Shown: positions 9,251 through 19,006, counted from the first letter of the stretch. The stretch is 64,000 nt of DNA from Trichocoleus sp. (GCA_036702865.1 DATNQD010000027.1:349637-413636); one strand, 5' to 3'. Notes: a model not told the origin generated them from the letters alone. Translations and numbers: made by a program.

Positions 9251-9861
9251 AGGAGAAGTCCAGTGGGGTGGGAAGGGGGTTTCCTTCACCTCTACATTTT
9301 TAGGGAAATATTTTCCGAACTCTATGATCTGGAAGCCCATAGAGTGTGATTTCAATCACATATAACAATCGGGAATGATTTCAAGCAACGTCAATTGGAA
9401 ACTTACCAACTTGAGCCAAGGCGCAGCATCAACGTGGACGAGGGTGTAGAGAAACAGGAGCTGCAATCAACCGATGAATTGCTTAAAATCTGAGTGCGCT
9501 ATCTAAGAAAATGTCTAATTTCTACAAAGCTATCGTAACCCGAATCTACCTTTCGGTAGGTGCACAGATAGCTAAGAGGATTGTAGGTGCGTAAAAAGCA
9601 GGAAAGCAAGTTTGTCTTTTCCATAAAGAAATTTAAGTTTAAGCGGAAATTGCGATCGATACATGAAGTATTTTGTATATTTGTACACTTTACCGTACAT
9701 TTACTTACTGAAAACTTTAAGGAAGTTCTTCCTCGGAATAAAGATTGTGCAAACTGCTTTCGTTTAACTAGGCTCAATCAGGAATCAAAGGTTATGGTCT
9801 TGTACATTCCAGAAGCAGTTTCCAGTTTCTTGCAGTTATTGGCTTAGACAGGATCGAATTG
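9251..9861. other. Intergenic region without a supported gene
   Basis: Frames on both strands here are short, overlap each other and have no family resemblance. The stretch 9590-9720 is A+T-rich. It probably holds the divergent promoters of the 64-residue gene and the STAS gene; I could not pick a clear -35/-10 pair. Confidence 0.5.
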
Positions 9862-10197
9862 ATGTATAGCGACACAGTGCCTTCTCGGATGAAAATTGTT
9901 CGACCCCGTGGTCATATTACTTCAGCAAATGCAGTTGACCTGCAGCAACACTTGACAGAAACTGTTATTTCTACAGAGCACCCTGTTCTAGGAGTGGACA
10001 TGAGCTGTGTAGAGTCTTTGGATAGCTCAGGCTTAATGGTTTTTGTTTCTATCCTGACCTTGGCGCAGCGCCTCAACAAAAGGCTGGCTCTGTTCGGGAT
10101 TTCCCCTTCTGTTCGAATTGTGTTTGAGCTAACACAGCTGGATCAGGTCTTTGAAATTTTAGATGAGCACCCTGTTTTGGAAGCCGTTGCTGCTTAA
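9862..10197 (+). CDS. STAS domain protein (anti-sigma factor antagonist-like)
   Basis: A 111-residue single STAS domain. The loop that carries the phosphorylated serine in SpoIIAA-type antagonists is present as ESLDSSGLMVF near residues 50-60. Such proteins bind and release an anti-sigma kinase of the RsbW/SpoIIAB type, or act in partner-switching pathways that in cyanobacteria include motility and pilus control. No kinase or phosphatase partner lies nearby, so its pathway is unknown. I prefer the ATG at 9862 over the TTG one codon earlier. The gene stands alone. Confidence 0.88.
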   Translation: MYSDTVPSRMKIVRPRGHITSANAVDLQQHLTETVISTEHPVLGVDMSCVESLDSSGLMVFVSILTLAQRLNKRLALFGISPSVRIVFELTQLDQVFEILDEHPVLEAVAA

Positions 10198-10389
10198 TGG
10201 TAATTTTTTAGGTAAATTTCATTAATCTAAGCAAGCAGTGACTTTGGTTTTATCTGAATCACTCTTCGGTTTTTCACGTTTTAACTAGCAACCAGCGGCA
10301 ATTTTGGGCAGCTTTGGCAATGCGATTTGGGCAAAAAATCAGTCACAACATGTAGCGTACCGTCTATAGGCGCATCATTCTCGCCATAG

Positions 10390-10406
10390 CACTATCCGCT
10401 ATAGTG
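10390..10406. repeat. Small inverted repeat before the radical SAM gene
   Basis: CACTAT, five bases, then ATAGTG, lying about 55 bases before the GTG start of the radical SAM gene. The right arm overlaps a TATAGT that could act as a -10 element (10400-10405), but no good -35 is placed for it. It might be an operator overlapping the promoter. Weak evidence. Confidence 0.25.
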
Positions 10407-10461
10407 AACAGAGGAAACTGATGAATTTTGGCTCATTTCGTTCATAGAGACAGTCTTTGCC

Positions 10462-13140
10462 GTGGCAGTTGCAGTTGAACAGCTATTAACCCCAGAAATT
10501 TTCCGTCCAGCTCGTTATCTGGGAAATGAGCGAGGGGCGGTTCATAAGCCCTGGGAATCAGCACTTGTGCGTTGGGTGTTGACCTACCCGGAGGTCTATG
10601 AGGTTGGAGCCTCAAACTTGGGGCATATCATCCTCTACAGCATTCTCAACACACAGCCTCGGCAACTTTGTGATCGAGCTTATCTGCCTGCACCGGATCT
10701 GGCGGCAAAACTTCGATCAACTCAAACACCCCTATTTGCGGTCGAGTCCCGTCGATCGCTGCATGACTTCGACATTTTGGGATTCAGCCTCAGCTATGAG
10801 TTGGGTGCAACCAATGTGCTAGAGATGCTGGATCTTGCAGGCATTCCTCTCACTTGGCGAGAACGGCAAGCCGCTGGAATCTGGAATGTGAGCCAGGGGA
10901 GTTATCCTCTTATTTTTGCTGGCGGACAAACTGCAACATCTAACCCCGAACCCTATGCTGACTTCTTCGACTTCATTGCTCTAGGAGATGGAGAAGAACT
11001 GTTACCCGAAATTGGGCTAGTTCTAGAAGAAGCAAAGACGGCAGGGTTGAGTCGAGCAGAAACATTGCTGGATCTCGCTCAAGTTCCGGGTGTTTATGTG
11101 CCTCAGTTTTATGACATGTCGCCTGATGGCTCGGTTCATCCGAATCGACCTGATGTGCCAGAACGGGTGCTACGGCGAGTTGCGACTCCCATTCCAGCCT
11201 ACTCGATCGGTTTAGTGCCTCTGATCGAAACAGTTCACGATCGTCTAACAATTGAGATTCGACGCGGTTGTACGCGTGGTTGTCGTTTTTGCCAACCAGG
11301 AATGCTGACTCGTCCGGCACGCGATGTCAAGCCAGAACAGGTGATTGAGGCGATCGAGACGGGGATGCGGGAAACCGGATATAACGAATTCTCGCTGCTG
11401 TCGCTGAGCTGTTCTGACTATTTGGCTTTACCTGCGGTGGGGGTAGAGGTCAAAAATCGGTTGCGCGAAGAAAACATCACGCTCTCACTGCCCAGCCAAC
11501 GGGTCGATCGCTTTGACGAAAATATCGCTCACATTATCGGGGGGACGAGGCAATCTGGGCTAACGTTTGCGCCAGAAGCCGGCACCCAACGAATGCGGGA
11601 TATTATCAATAAGGGGTTGACCAACGAGGAACTGCTACGCGGCGTGAAAACGGCTCACGAGCAGGGGTGGGATCGCGTCAAGCTCTATTTCATGATTGGG
11701 CTTCCTGGAGAAACAGATGCAGATGTCTTGGGCATTGCTGAGACAATGCGCTGGCTCCAGCAGGAATGCCGCATTCGTGGCAGAAAGCCGATCGGCTTCA
11801 ACGTCACGATTTCTAATTTCACGCCAAAGCCCCATACCCCATTTCAATGGCACTCTGTCTCAACTACAGAATTTAAGCGAAAGCAAACCCTGCTCCAGCA
11901 AGAATTTCGCACCATCCGTGGCTTAAAAACTAATTTCACGGATGTCCGAATTTCGGCGATGGAAGACTTCCTGGGGAGAGGTGATCGGCGGTTGTCAAGC
12001 GTAATTCATGCAGCCTGGAAGTTGGGAGCAGGGATGGATGCCTGGTGGGAAAGCCTCGATCGGGCTTTTGCTGCCTGGACAGAAGCGATCGAAGCATCTG
12101 ACCTGACTTGGATGTATCGGCAGATTGAGCGGGGTGAATGGAACGTTTTTGAATCGACTGAGACAGAAGGGCAGGCAGCTACACGTCAATTAGCGCTCGA
12201 TGCACCACTTCCCTGGGACCACGTTGACTCTGGGGTTGATAAGCAGTGGCTCCAGGCAGATTTGCAGCTTGCACTAGAGGCAGCAACAGTTCCTGATTGT
12301 TCGTTTGAGGGCTGTTCGCACTGTGGCGTTTGTGGTGCGGATTTTGGGCATAACGTTGTTGTTCCACCCCCAGCGATTCCAGTCTTTCAGGGTCATTTTG
12401 TCCCAAATCAGGAGCGGGTGCAGCGGCTTCGGGTTTGGTTTGGTAAACAAGGGGATATGGCGTTAGTAAGCCATCTTGATTTGGTACGTTTGTTCGATCG
12501 AGCCGTGCGACGGGCAGCGATTCCTATTTCCTTCACGGGGGGCTTCCATCCGGGTCCGCGAATTTCAATCGCTAGTGCTCTCCCTCTAGGAACGACCAGT
12601 CAGGGTGAAATTGTAGACTTTGACCTGACCCAGGTAATGGATATTGACGAGTTTCAGCAAAAGCTGGCAGTTCAACTCCCTGAGGACATTCCCCTATATC
12701 AAGTTAAATCGATCGCACCTGATACCCCTTCTGCCACTCAACTGCTAGAACGGGCTGAATACTGGATTGCAGTCCAAGCTGTTGTTGAGGATGAAGCTTT
12801 TGTACCTCCAGTAGCAGACTGGCAAACCTGGATTGCGATGATTCTAGCAACTTCAGAGATCTGGGTTGAGCAAACTACAAAATCAGGAAAAGTGCGGCAG
12901 GTGAATCTCCGCGATCGACTTGATTCCCTGGAGCCTGTCGATCTGACCCATCTAGAAACTATCCGTTCTGGTTTATCTTTCGAAGGGGCGATCGGGCTGC
13001 GCTATGTTGGCAGCTGCCGTAATGATGGAACACTGCTCCGCCCAGAGCATCTACTGCGGATGTTAGAGCAGGTCAGCCAACACCAGTTCCAGCTCTGTCA
13101 TGCTCATCGTCATCAGCTTTTTTTAACAGACTCTCTGTAA
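10462..13140 (+). CDS. B12-binding-like radical SAM protein fused to DUF2344 (TIGR03960/TIGR03936)
   Basis: An 892-residue protein with an N-terminal region of the cobalamin-binding-like type (about residues 1-200), a radical SAM core whose CX3CX2C cluster is C270, C274, C277 (RRGCTRGCRFC), and a C-terminal DUF2344 domain from about residue 655 (LRVWFGKQGDMALVSHLDLV). Just before DUF2344 is a further cysteine group, C613, C618, C621 and C624, which may bind a second metal or cluster. The reaction is not established for this family. In many cyanobacteria and firmicutes it sits directly upstream of the RNase E/G gene, as here, so a link to RNA processing or ribosome assembly is often suspected. 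GTG start. Confidence 0.92.
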   Translation: MAVAVEQLLTPEIFRPARYLGNERGAVHKPWESALVRWVLTYPEVYEVGASNLGHIILYSILNTQPRQLCDRAYLPAPDLAAKLRSTQTPLFAVESRRSLHDFDILGFSLSYELGATNVLEMLDLAGIPLTWRERQAAGIWNVSQGSYPLIFAGGQTATSNPEPYADFFDFIALGDGEELLPEIGLVLEEAKTAGLSRAETLLDLAQVPGVYVPQFYDMSPDGSVHPNRPDVPERVLRRVATPIPAYSIGLVPLIETVHDRLTIEIRRGCTRGCRFCQPGMLTRPARDVKPEQVIEAIETGMRETGYNEFSLLSLSCSDYLALPAVGVEVKNRLREENITLSLPSQRVDRFDENIAHIIGGTRQSGLTFAPEAGTQRMRDIINKGLTNEELLRGVKTAHEQGWDRVKLYFMIGLPGETDADVLGIAETMRWLQQECRIRGRKPIGFNVTISNFTPKPHTPFQWHSVSTTEFKRKQTLLQQEFRTIRGLKTNFTDVRISAMEDFLGRGDRRLSSVIHAAWKLGAGMDAWWESLDRAFAAWTEAIEASDLTWMYRQIERGEWNVFESTETEGQAATRQLALDAPLPWDHVDSGVDKQWLQADLQLALEAATVPDCSFEGCSHCGVCGADFGHNVVVPPPAIPVFQGHFVPNQERVQRLRVWFGKQGDMALVSHLDLVRLFDRAVRRAAIPISFTGGFHPGPRISIASALPLGTTSQGEIVDFDLTQVMDIDEFQQKLAVQLPEDIPLYQVKSIAPDTPSATQLLERAEYWIAVQAVVEDEAFVPPVADWQTWIAMILATSEIWVEQTTKSGKVRQVNLRDRLDSLEPVDLTHLETIRSGLSFEGAIGLRYVGSCRNDGTLLRPEHLLRMLEQVSQHQFQLCHAHRHQLFLTDSL

Positions 13141-13337
13141 AGATTAGTAAAGTTTTGCATCTAGTGAAGCTCAACCAACGTTCTCTGCAAAATCCTTGTA
13201 GCCTAGAAGAACTGCCCGCTTGGGGCGATTAGAGTTTTTCAACTCAAATTCCTGGCGGTTGATCAATTGGGGCGAAGGCTGCTTGATTTTTTTCAGAAAA
13301 TGTTCATCATACTAATAATATGCAGGTTTTGCCGCGC

Positions 13338-13343
13338 TATAAT
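13338..13343 (+). promoter_or_regulatory. Candidate -10 element of the rne promoter
   Basis: A perfect TATAAT set in GCTATAATGC. No clear -35 box lies 16-18 bases upstream. If used, transcription would start near 13350 and leave a leader of roughly 380 bases before the rne ATG at 13733. A long leader is expected, because RNase E genes usually regulate their own message through the 5' untranslated region. Confidence 0.5.
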
Positions 13344-13732
13344 GCATGACTAAGAGAAGCCGTAGTTGAACTAAGAACCTCCCAGGGTTGCAAGTAGTTC
13401 GATCGGCAACAGGCTCAGAGTAAAGTCTGCTTCTGTCAAGCTTTTGATTCCCTCGCCAACGCAAGATTCCTGTCTTCTCTAGAAAGGTTTCTTTCGTATA
13501 GCCATCTTCAATTTAGCTATCTAGCTTAAGACGTCCAGTTCTTCCCAACTGATTGGATGTCTAACTTCAAGTTTAGGTTTCTCCTGTCTGAGCTTGAGCT
13601 TTTAGATAGGGGTTTTCTCTAATCATTTCTACCTTTCAATACAGCATTGCTGCCACAACGTTATTTATTACCCAGCATAGGTTGCGCCCAGAAGTTAGTG
13701 TCCCCTGTGCTGTCAGATTTCGAGGAAATTGA
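13344..13732 (+). promoter_or_regulatory. Probable long 5' leader of rne
   Basis: The stretch before rne has no open frame. It is rich in U-runs in the RNA sense (for example GGGGTTTTCTC near 13612 and CATTTCTACCTTTC near 13624), the kind of single-stranded A/U-rich sequence that RNase E cuts. Autoregulation through the leader is known for RNase E in enterobacteria and has been described for cyanobacteria. The assignment here is from position and composition only. Confidence 0.45.
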
Positions 13733-15880
13733 ATGTCAAAGCAAATTATTATCGCAGAGCAGCACCGCATTGCTGCTGTCTTTTCAGAAGATCAGATTCA
13801 AGAACTGATTGTTGCGAAAGGAACGCATCAGGTAGGAGACATCTACCTTGGCGTTGTTGAGAACGTTCTACCCGGTATTGATGCCGCTTTTGTCAACATT
13901 GGTGACAGCGAACGTAACGGATTCATCCACGTTTCAGATTTGGGTCCATTGCGCCTTCGTAAGTCAGCTGGTTCCATCACTGAGCTACTCGCTCCGCAAC
14001 AGAAAGTGCTCGTTCAGGTGATGAAGGAACCGACCGGAAATAAAGGGCCACGCTTAACTGGAAATATTAGCCTGCCCGGTCGCTATCTCGTTCTCATGCC
14101 ATTTGGACGAGGCGTTAATCTTTCTCGCCGCATCCGCAACGAAACCGAACGAAATCGCTTGCGGGCCTTAGCCATTCTGATCAAACCTGCGGGCATGGGG
14201 TTGCTGGTACGGACTGAAGCTGAAGGAATGCCGGAAGAAGCCATTCTGGAAGATTTAGAAACACTACAAAAGCAGTGGGAAAGTGTTCAACAGGAAGCGA
14301 TTTCGACTCGTCCTCCTTGCCTACTGAACCGGGATGATGATTTCATTCAGCGAGTCCTGCGTGATGTTTACAGTGCCGATGTTAATCGCATTGTCGTAGA
14401 CTCACACACAGGTTTGAAACGCGTCAAGCAACATCTTTTGAACTGGAGTGGTGGCAAATCACCCCAGGGCATTCTAGTAGATCATCACCGCGATCGAATT
14501 CCGATTCTGGAATATTTCCGGGTGAACGCTGCGATTCGGGAAGCACTTAAACCCAGGGTTGATCTCCCCTCTGGTGGCTACATCATTATTGAACGAACGG
14601 AAGCGCTCACTGTCATTGATGTGAACTCAGGTTCTTTTACTCGATCGGCAACTGCGCGGGAAACTGTCCTCTGGACAAACTGCGAAGCAGCAACCGAAAT
14701 TGCACGTCAACTGCGCCTGCGGAACATAGCTGGAGTCATCATCGTTGACTTTATTGACATGGACTTGCGGCGCGACCAGTTGCAAGTGCTAGAGAATTTC
14801 AATAAAGCCCTCCGCTCCGATAAAGCCCGACCCCAAATTGCTCAACTGTCTGAATTGGGGCTCGTTGAACTAACGCGAAAACGGCAGGGGCAAAACATCT
14901 ATGAGCTATTTGGACGTGCCTGCCCAACTTGCGGTGGTTTAGGACACCTTGTTCACCTGCCAGGCGAAACTGATCTTCCTGTAGTCGAGCCGAGCGAACC
15001 TGCTAGAATTCCGGTTGCTGAATCTCGTTCTGCTCAGGTACGGGAAGCCAGAGAAAGCTGGGAACGCCCAACTGATGATTTGGAATTTGATTCTGGGGCA
15101 GACGGGCAAGACCTAGACATTCTCAACCATCCCAACTATCAGGAACGCAGCCGAGGTGATAATCGTCGTCGCCGTCGCGGAGGTCGGATGAAGGTGGGTG
15201 AGCCAAGCTTGAAACCCAGCATCAACATCAACCGTGTGGAGAATGCAATCGTCAGCCCAGTTGAGCTTGAGGCTGAACCAGAAGCCCCCATTGAAGAACC
15301 CGCTCCTATCCCTGTCACGACACCTCGCGTTGTAAAAGAGCGGGAGAATCGATCGGAGAAGCCAGAGCGCAACCGCATTCCTCGGCGAGAAAAGTCCCCT
15401 GCAGAACCACCTCAAGTGATTTCAGTGGAAATGACGCCAGAAGAACAGGACGTCTATGCGCTGATGGGGATTTCGCCGCTGGTCCTAGCGACAGAGCCTG
15501 TGAAAGATCTAAAGACGACGATCGTTTCTGTGGCATTACCAGGGCAGAGCCGCTCAAACGGTGGTAGCCCTTTGCCAATTCCAGTGAGCCAGCGCGTGAA
15601 TCGATCGAGTCTGGAAACCAGAACTGATGACGTGGAAGAATTAGGCTCGGGTGAAGGAATGCAGCCTGAAGCTGTAGATCCTGTTGTTGAGTCTGTGCCT
15701 GTTCCGACTGTACCCGTTGAGTTCGTAGATGAGGAACCACTGGTGACTGAAAACGAATCCGATTCTTATCCTGAAACCAGCGCTCCTTATCCTGAAACCA
15801 GTGCTGATGCAACTCGCCGTCGTCGCCGTCGCCGTTCTTCTCTATTAGATTCAGATACTGCCCACAATGATGTCGGTTAA
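13733..15880 (+). CDS. rne: Ribonuclease E/G
   Basis: A 715-residue endoribonuclease that starts decay of many mRNAs and matures stable RNAs. The S1 domain covers about residues 33-110, and the DNase I-like catalytic part carries the two metal-binding aspartates, D296 (LTVIDVNSG) and D339 (IIVDFIDM). The zinc-link cysteines are C397 and C400 (CPTCGG). After about residue 420 the protein is a disordered, Pro/Glu-rich tail. The tail ends in a duplicated YPETSA and a run of seven arginines plus two serines (residues about 696-704), which matches the short arginine motif that binds polynucleotide phosphorylase in cyanobacteria. The catalytic half is followed by a tail far shorter than in E. coli, as is usual for cyanobacteria. 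rnhB follows five bases later. Confidence 0.97.
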   Translation: MSKQIIIAEQHRIAAVFSEDQIQELIVAKGTHQVGDIYLGVVENVLPGIDAAFVNIGDSERNGFIHVSDLGPLRLRKSAGSITELLAPQQKVLVQVMKEPTGNKGPRLTGNISLPGRYLVLMPFGRGVNLSRRIRNETERNRLRALAILIKPAGMGLLVRTEAEGMPEEAILEDLETLQKQWESVQQEAISTRPPCLLNRDDDFIQRVLRDVYSADVNRIVVDSHTGLKRVKQHLLNWSGGKSPQGILVDHHRDRIPILEYFRVNAAIREALKPRVDLPSGGYIIIERTEALTVIDVNSGSFTRSATARETVLWTNCEAATEIARQLRLRNIAGVIIVDFIDMDLRRDQLQVLENFNKALRSDKARPQIAQLSELGLVELTRKRQGQNIYELFGRACPTCGGLGHLVHLPGETDLPVVEPSEPARIPVAESRSAQVREARESWERPTDDLEFDSGADGQDLDILNHPNYQERSRGDNRRRRRGGRMKVGEPSLKPSININRVENAIVSPVELEAEPEAPIEEPAPIPVTTPRVVKERENRSEKPERNRIPRREKSPAEPPQVISVEMTPEEQDVYALMGISPLVLATEPVKDLKTTIVSVALPGQSRSNGGSPLPIPVSQRVNRSSLETRTDDVEELGSGEGMQPEAVDPVVESVPVPTVPVEFVDEEPLVTENESDSYPETSAPYPETSADATRRRRRRRSSLLDSDTAHNDVG

Positions 15881-15885
15881 GCAAC

Positions 15886-16515
15886 GTGCAGCAGCTTGAT
15901 CTTCTGCAGAGCAATCGAGTTTTCCCCTCCCACCAAATTGCAGGCGTTGATGAGGTGGGACGGGGTGCTTTATTTGGTCCTGTTGTTGCTGCAGCCGTTA
16001 TTCTTCCCGAAGAGGCGCTAGTTGATTTAGCACAGGCAGGCGTTACAGACAGCAAATGTTTAACTGCTAGACAACGCCAACTACTCGCGAAGCAAATTCA
16101 ATTGGCTGCAGTTGACTGTAAGATTGGCATAGCTACAGTCTGGGAAATTGATCGGTTCAACATCTTGCAGGCAACTTTCCTGGCGATGAGGCGGGCGATC
16201 GCTCGTCTGGATCCATCACCCCAACTCTGCTTAATTGATGGAAATCAGCAGGTGCCTCGGCTGACAATGTTGCAGCAGACGATTGTTAAAGGTGACCAAA
16301 CTTCACTGGTTATTGCTGCCGCTAGTATTGTGGCAAAGATTTGGCGAGATGAGCTGATTATGCGCCTTGCAGCGAAATATCCCAGTTATGATCTGGCATC
16401 TAACAAGGGATATGGCACAACTAAACATCGATTAGCGCTGCAACAGCATGGAATTTCTCGACAGCATCGCCGCTCGTTTCGTCCCTGCGCTGAACTTCAA
16501 GCTTCTACAGAGTAG
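15886..16515 (+). CDS. rnhB: Ribonuclease HII
   Basis: A 209-residue type 2 RNase H that cuts RNA in RNA/DNA hybrids and at single ribonucleotides in DNA. The signature DEVGRG gives catalytic D22 and E23. Further acidic residues appear in CLIDGN and in RDELIMRLA. The GTG start lies five bases after the rne stop, so rne and rnhB form one transcription unit, a common cyanobacterial pairing. The last 11 bases overlap the end of the convergent DUF1997 gene. Confidence 0.96.
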   Translation: MQQLDLLQSNRVFPSHQIAGVDEVGRGALFGPVVAAAVILPEEALVDLAQAGVTDSKCLTARQRQLLAKQIQLAAVDCKIGIATVWEIDRFNILQATFLAMRRAIARLDPSPQLCLIDGNQQVPRLTMLQQTIVKGDQTSLVIAAASIVAKIWRDELIMRLAAKYPSYDLASNKGYGTTKHRLALQQHGISRQHRRSFRPCAELQASTE

Positions 16516-17098
16516 GGTTATTTGACGGCAGCAAGCCCGATCGCTCTCTAGTCACTCGCTCATCGGTAGATTGTTGATCTGCCCAAGCGCGGTAATCTGC
16601 TAAAAGCTGATGCATCAATCGTTGTTTCACAGTCAGTAAAACACTGTGCAGCAAGCCATTGCCTGTCGCTTCTAGAATTGGTTTTGGGGTCAACCAGAGC
16701 GGGGGCGGTAAATCAACTTGCACAGTCAAGTCAGCTCTGCCTGTTAGGAAGACAGCCTCCTGCCGCTGTTCTGGGATAAGTCTTCCAGTTAAGTTCAGGT
16801 GGAAGCGCTGATTAATATATTCAATCCCGCGGATCTCGCAGGCGATCGACTGCACACGCAAGCTACTATCGGAGTCTGCCCAGACCTGCATATCTACGAT
16901 CGGCTGAATGCTAAGGGTCAGGAAGCTCAACGGGCGCATTTTCAAACGAAAACAGTCCACGCTTAACTGTTCTGTGCGGCTTGGATCTACCAGTGCTTGA
17001 ACCAACCGTTGCGGCTGGCGTAAATAATGCTGAATTGGAACTGGCTGATCTGGAACGTGAAGATCAACAGACTGAGAAGCAAAAAACTGGGCACGCAT
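16505..17098 (-). CDS. DUF1997 family protein
   Basis: A 197-residue protein without signal peptide or membrane helix. The pattern of alternating hydrophobic residues in the middle (for instance FLTLSIQPIVDMQVWAD and LTGRADLTVQVDLPPPLWL) resembles SRPBCC-like lipid-binding folds; the family is known from cyanobacteria and plants as DUF1997 and has no settled function. ATG start at 17098. It overlaps the 3' end of rnhB by 11 bases in convergent orientation. The adjacency to rnhB recurs in cyanobacteria as far as I recall. Confidence 0.75.
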   Translation of the reverse strand: MRAQFFASQSVDLHVPDQPVPIQHYLRQPQRLVQALVDPSRTEQLSVDCFRLKMRPLSFLTLSIQPIVDMQVWADSDSSLRVQSIACEIRGIEYINQRFHLNLTGRLIPEQRQEAVFLTGRADLTVQVDLPPPLWLTPKPILEATGNGLLHSVLLTVKQRLMHQLLADYRAWADQQSTDERVTRERSGLLPSNNPTL

Positions 17099-17275
17099 AG
17101 AAGGTGGGGCAGGTGTGGGAGTAAGATGTCAGCAAGCTGACAGAACTTCACTAAATTTTACAAACTTTGCCGAAAAGCAACCTGGTTCTTAAGAAGTATA
17201 CGACTCGAACAGAGTTGCAATTGCCTTTGCTCGGTAAATTTAATGAAAGGGCTTAACCTTTCTTAAAAAGGATCT

Positions 17276-17297
17276 AAAAAAAGGGGCTAAAAGCCCC
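17276..17297 (-). terminator. Intrinsic terminator after the thrC - MoaD-like unit
   Basis: On the minus strand GGGGCT, a three-base loop and AGCCCC form a perfect 6-bp stem, followed directly by seven T residues. It lies 55 bases after the stop of the MoaD-like gene, so it closes the minus-strand unit that begins at threonine synthase and separates it from the DUF1997 gene. Confidence 0.9.
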
Positions 17298-17351
17298 AGA
17301 TTAAGAAGAAGATTGAAAAAGTTAGATTTTCAGCAGGCTCAGAAAATCAGC

Positions 17352-17627
17352 TCAACCACCTGCAACAGCGGGAACAATACTCACCTCATCTCCAGCTTTA
17401 AGAGCCGTATTTTGCCCGTCTAGAAAGCGAATATCTTCGCTGTTGACGTAGAAATTGATGAATCGGCGCAAGTTACCTTGCTCATCGCACAGGCGGGCTT
17501 TAATTCCAGGAAAACTGCTGTCCAGCGAATTGAGCAACTCGGTAATTGTGCTGCCCTCACATTCGATCGTCGCCTGGGACTGAGTAAATTGTTGGAGAGG
17601 AGTCGGAATCAAAACTTTAACGGACAT
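17352..17627 (-). CDS. MoaD/ThiS-family sulfur-carrier protein
   Basis: A 91-residue ubiquitin-like protein, starting at the ATG at 17627 ([14 protein letters not shown]). It ends in Gly-Gly (IVPAVAGG), the free diglycine that is adenylated and turned into a thiocarboxylate in sulfur carriers such as MoaD, ThiS and CysO. It lies 65 bases after the threonine synthase stop on the same strand and before a terminator, so it is in the thrC unit. That context points to sulfur transfer for amino-acid synthesis rather than molybdopterin, but which enzyme uses it is inference. An upstream-extended frame to 17714 overlaps thrC and looks spurious. Confidence 0.85.
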   Translation of the reverse strand: MSVKVLIPTPLQQFTQSQATIECEGSTITELLNSLDSSFPGIKARLCDEQGNLRRFINFYVNSEDIRFLDGQNTALKAGDEVSIVPAVAGG

Positions 17628-17692
17628 AGTTAGAAGGATGAAAGTAGAAAAATGAAGAATGAAAGAATCAATGAACAAGAAGCTAGAGCATT

Positions 17693-19006
17693 CTAGACAA
17701 TTACTTGCTGCCACTCCAGGCGATCGAGGGTTCTAGACCGCTCCAAAGCACGCTCAAAGCTTTCCAGTTTCGGTTCGATCGTCAAAGGCTCGCCAATATA
17801 GCCTTGCACTGCCTCTTGTGTCTTCAAACCGTTGCCCGTGATGTAAACAACCGTTGTTTCTTCAGGGTCAATTTTGCCTGCCTCGACTAGCTTCTTCAGC
17901 GTTGCGATCGTTGTTCCTCCAGCCGTTTCAGTAAAGATGCCTTCGGTTTCTGCCAGCAGCTTGATGCCCTCAATAACTTCTTGATCGTTGACGGACTCAA
18001 TATTACCGTTTGTCTTGCGAGCAATGTCTACGGCATAAACCCCATCCGCTGGATTACCAATCGCGATCGATTTTGCAATCGTGTTGGGCTTTACTGGCGT
18101 AATAAAGTCTCGCCCTTCGCGGAATGCTTGAGCAATTGGAGAACATCCCTCTGCTTGTGCTCCACTGAAGCGAACCGTTTTCTCTTCGACCAAGCCCAGC
18201 TTGACGAATTCTTGGAAACCCTTATAAATCTTGGTAAATAGAGAACCGGAAGCAAGTGGTGCAACGATGTGATCAGGCAGTTGCCAGCCAAGCTGCTCAG
18301 CCACTTCATAGCCAAGTGTTTTGGAGCCTTCGGAGTAATAGGGGCGCAAATTGATATTGACAAAGCCCCAACCGTGGGTATTTGCGACTTCTGAGCAGAG
18401 ACGGTTGACCTGATCATAATTGCCATGGACTGCCATCACAGTAGGACCATAGATCAGCGTTCCCAGCACTTTTCCGGCTTCCAGGTCAGAAGGGATGAAA
18501 ACGCAACAGTCTAACCCCGCATGAGCCGCGATCGCCGCCGTGGAATTTGCCAGATTTCCGGTACTTGCACAGGAAACCGTTGTGAAGCCGAGTTCTCTTG
18601 CCCGTGTTAGTGCAACTGAAACGACCCGATCCTTAAAGCTGAGCGTTGGCATGTTCACTGCATCATTTTTGATGAACAGCCGCTTCAGCCCTAGACGACG
18701 TGCCAGGCGGTTCGCTTGCACCAGGGGAGTCATGCCAGTTCCCACGTCAATGGGGTTGTCAGTTGTAACGGGCAGAAAAGGACGGTAGCGCCAGATTGAA
18801 TTAGGACCTGCTTCGATACTTTGGCGAGTTACAACCCGACTCAGCGCACTATAGTCGTAAGCGACTTCCAACGGACCAAAACAAAACTCACAAACATGGA
18901 GTGCTTTTGCTTCATACTCTGAGCCGCACTCTTTACACTTCAGTCCGGTAAAGGTTGCCCCTGTTTTTTGGTTATTGGAAGCCTGGGTGTCAATTGCCTG
19001 AGTCAT
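17693..19006 (-). CDS. thrC: Threonine synthase (PLP-dependent)
   Basis: A 437-residue fold-type II PLP enzyme that converts O-phosphohomoserine to threonine. The PLP lysine is in [11 protein letters not shown], and the phosphate-binding and Ser/Asn motif [13 protein letters not shown] is intact. The N-terminus carries a small zinc-ribbon-like unit ([10 protein letters not shown], then [10 protein letters not shown]). This is the bacterial/plant-like form that can be hard to tell from related cysteine- or homocysteine-forming enzymes. Two sulfur-carrier-like genes flank it on the same strand, which is the odd feature of this locus. ATG start at 19006. Confidence 0.9.
   Translation of the reverse strand: MTQAIDTQASNNQKTGATFTGLKCKECGSEYEAKALHVCEFCFGPLEVAYDYSALSRVVTRQSIEAGPNSIWRYRPFLPVTTDNPIDVGTGMTPLVQANRLARRLGLKRLFIKNDAVNMPTLSFKDRVVSVALTRARELGFTTVSCASTGNLANSTAAIAAHAGLDCCVFIPSDLEAGKVLGTLIYGPTVMAVHGNYDQVNRLCSEVANTHGWGFVNINLRPYYSEGSKTLGYEVAEQLGWQLPDHIVAPLASGSLFTKIYKGFQEFVKLGLVEEKTVRFSGAQAEGCSPIAQAFREGRDFITPVKPNTIAKSIAIGNPADGVYAVDIARKTNGNIESVNDQEVIEGIKLLAETEGIFTETAGGTTIATLKKLVEAGKIDPEETTVVYITGNGLKTQEAVQGYIGEPLTIEPKLESFERALERSRTLDRLEWQQVIV

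Noticed and set aside
9499..9847. Two overlapping opposite-strand frames of 86-92 codons before the STAS gene
   Set aside because: They overlap each other, have no family resemblance, lie in A+T-rich sequence and lack a ribosome-binding site.
15315..16055. A 246-codon open frame on the minus strand across the rne-rnhB junction
   Set aside because: It is antisense to two well-identified genes and its composition (Ser/Arg/Leu-rich, no domain) follows from their codons.
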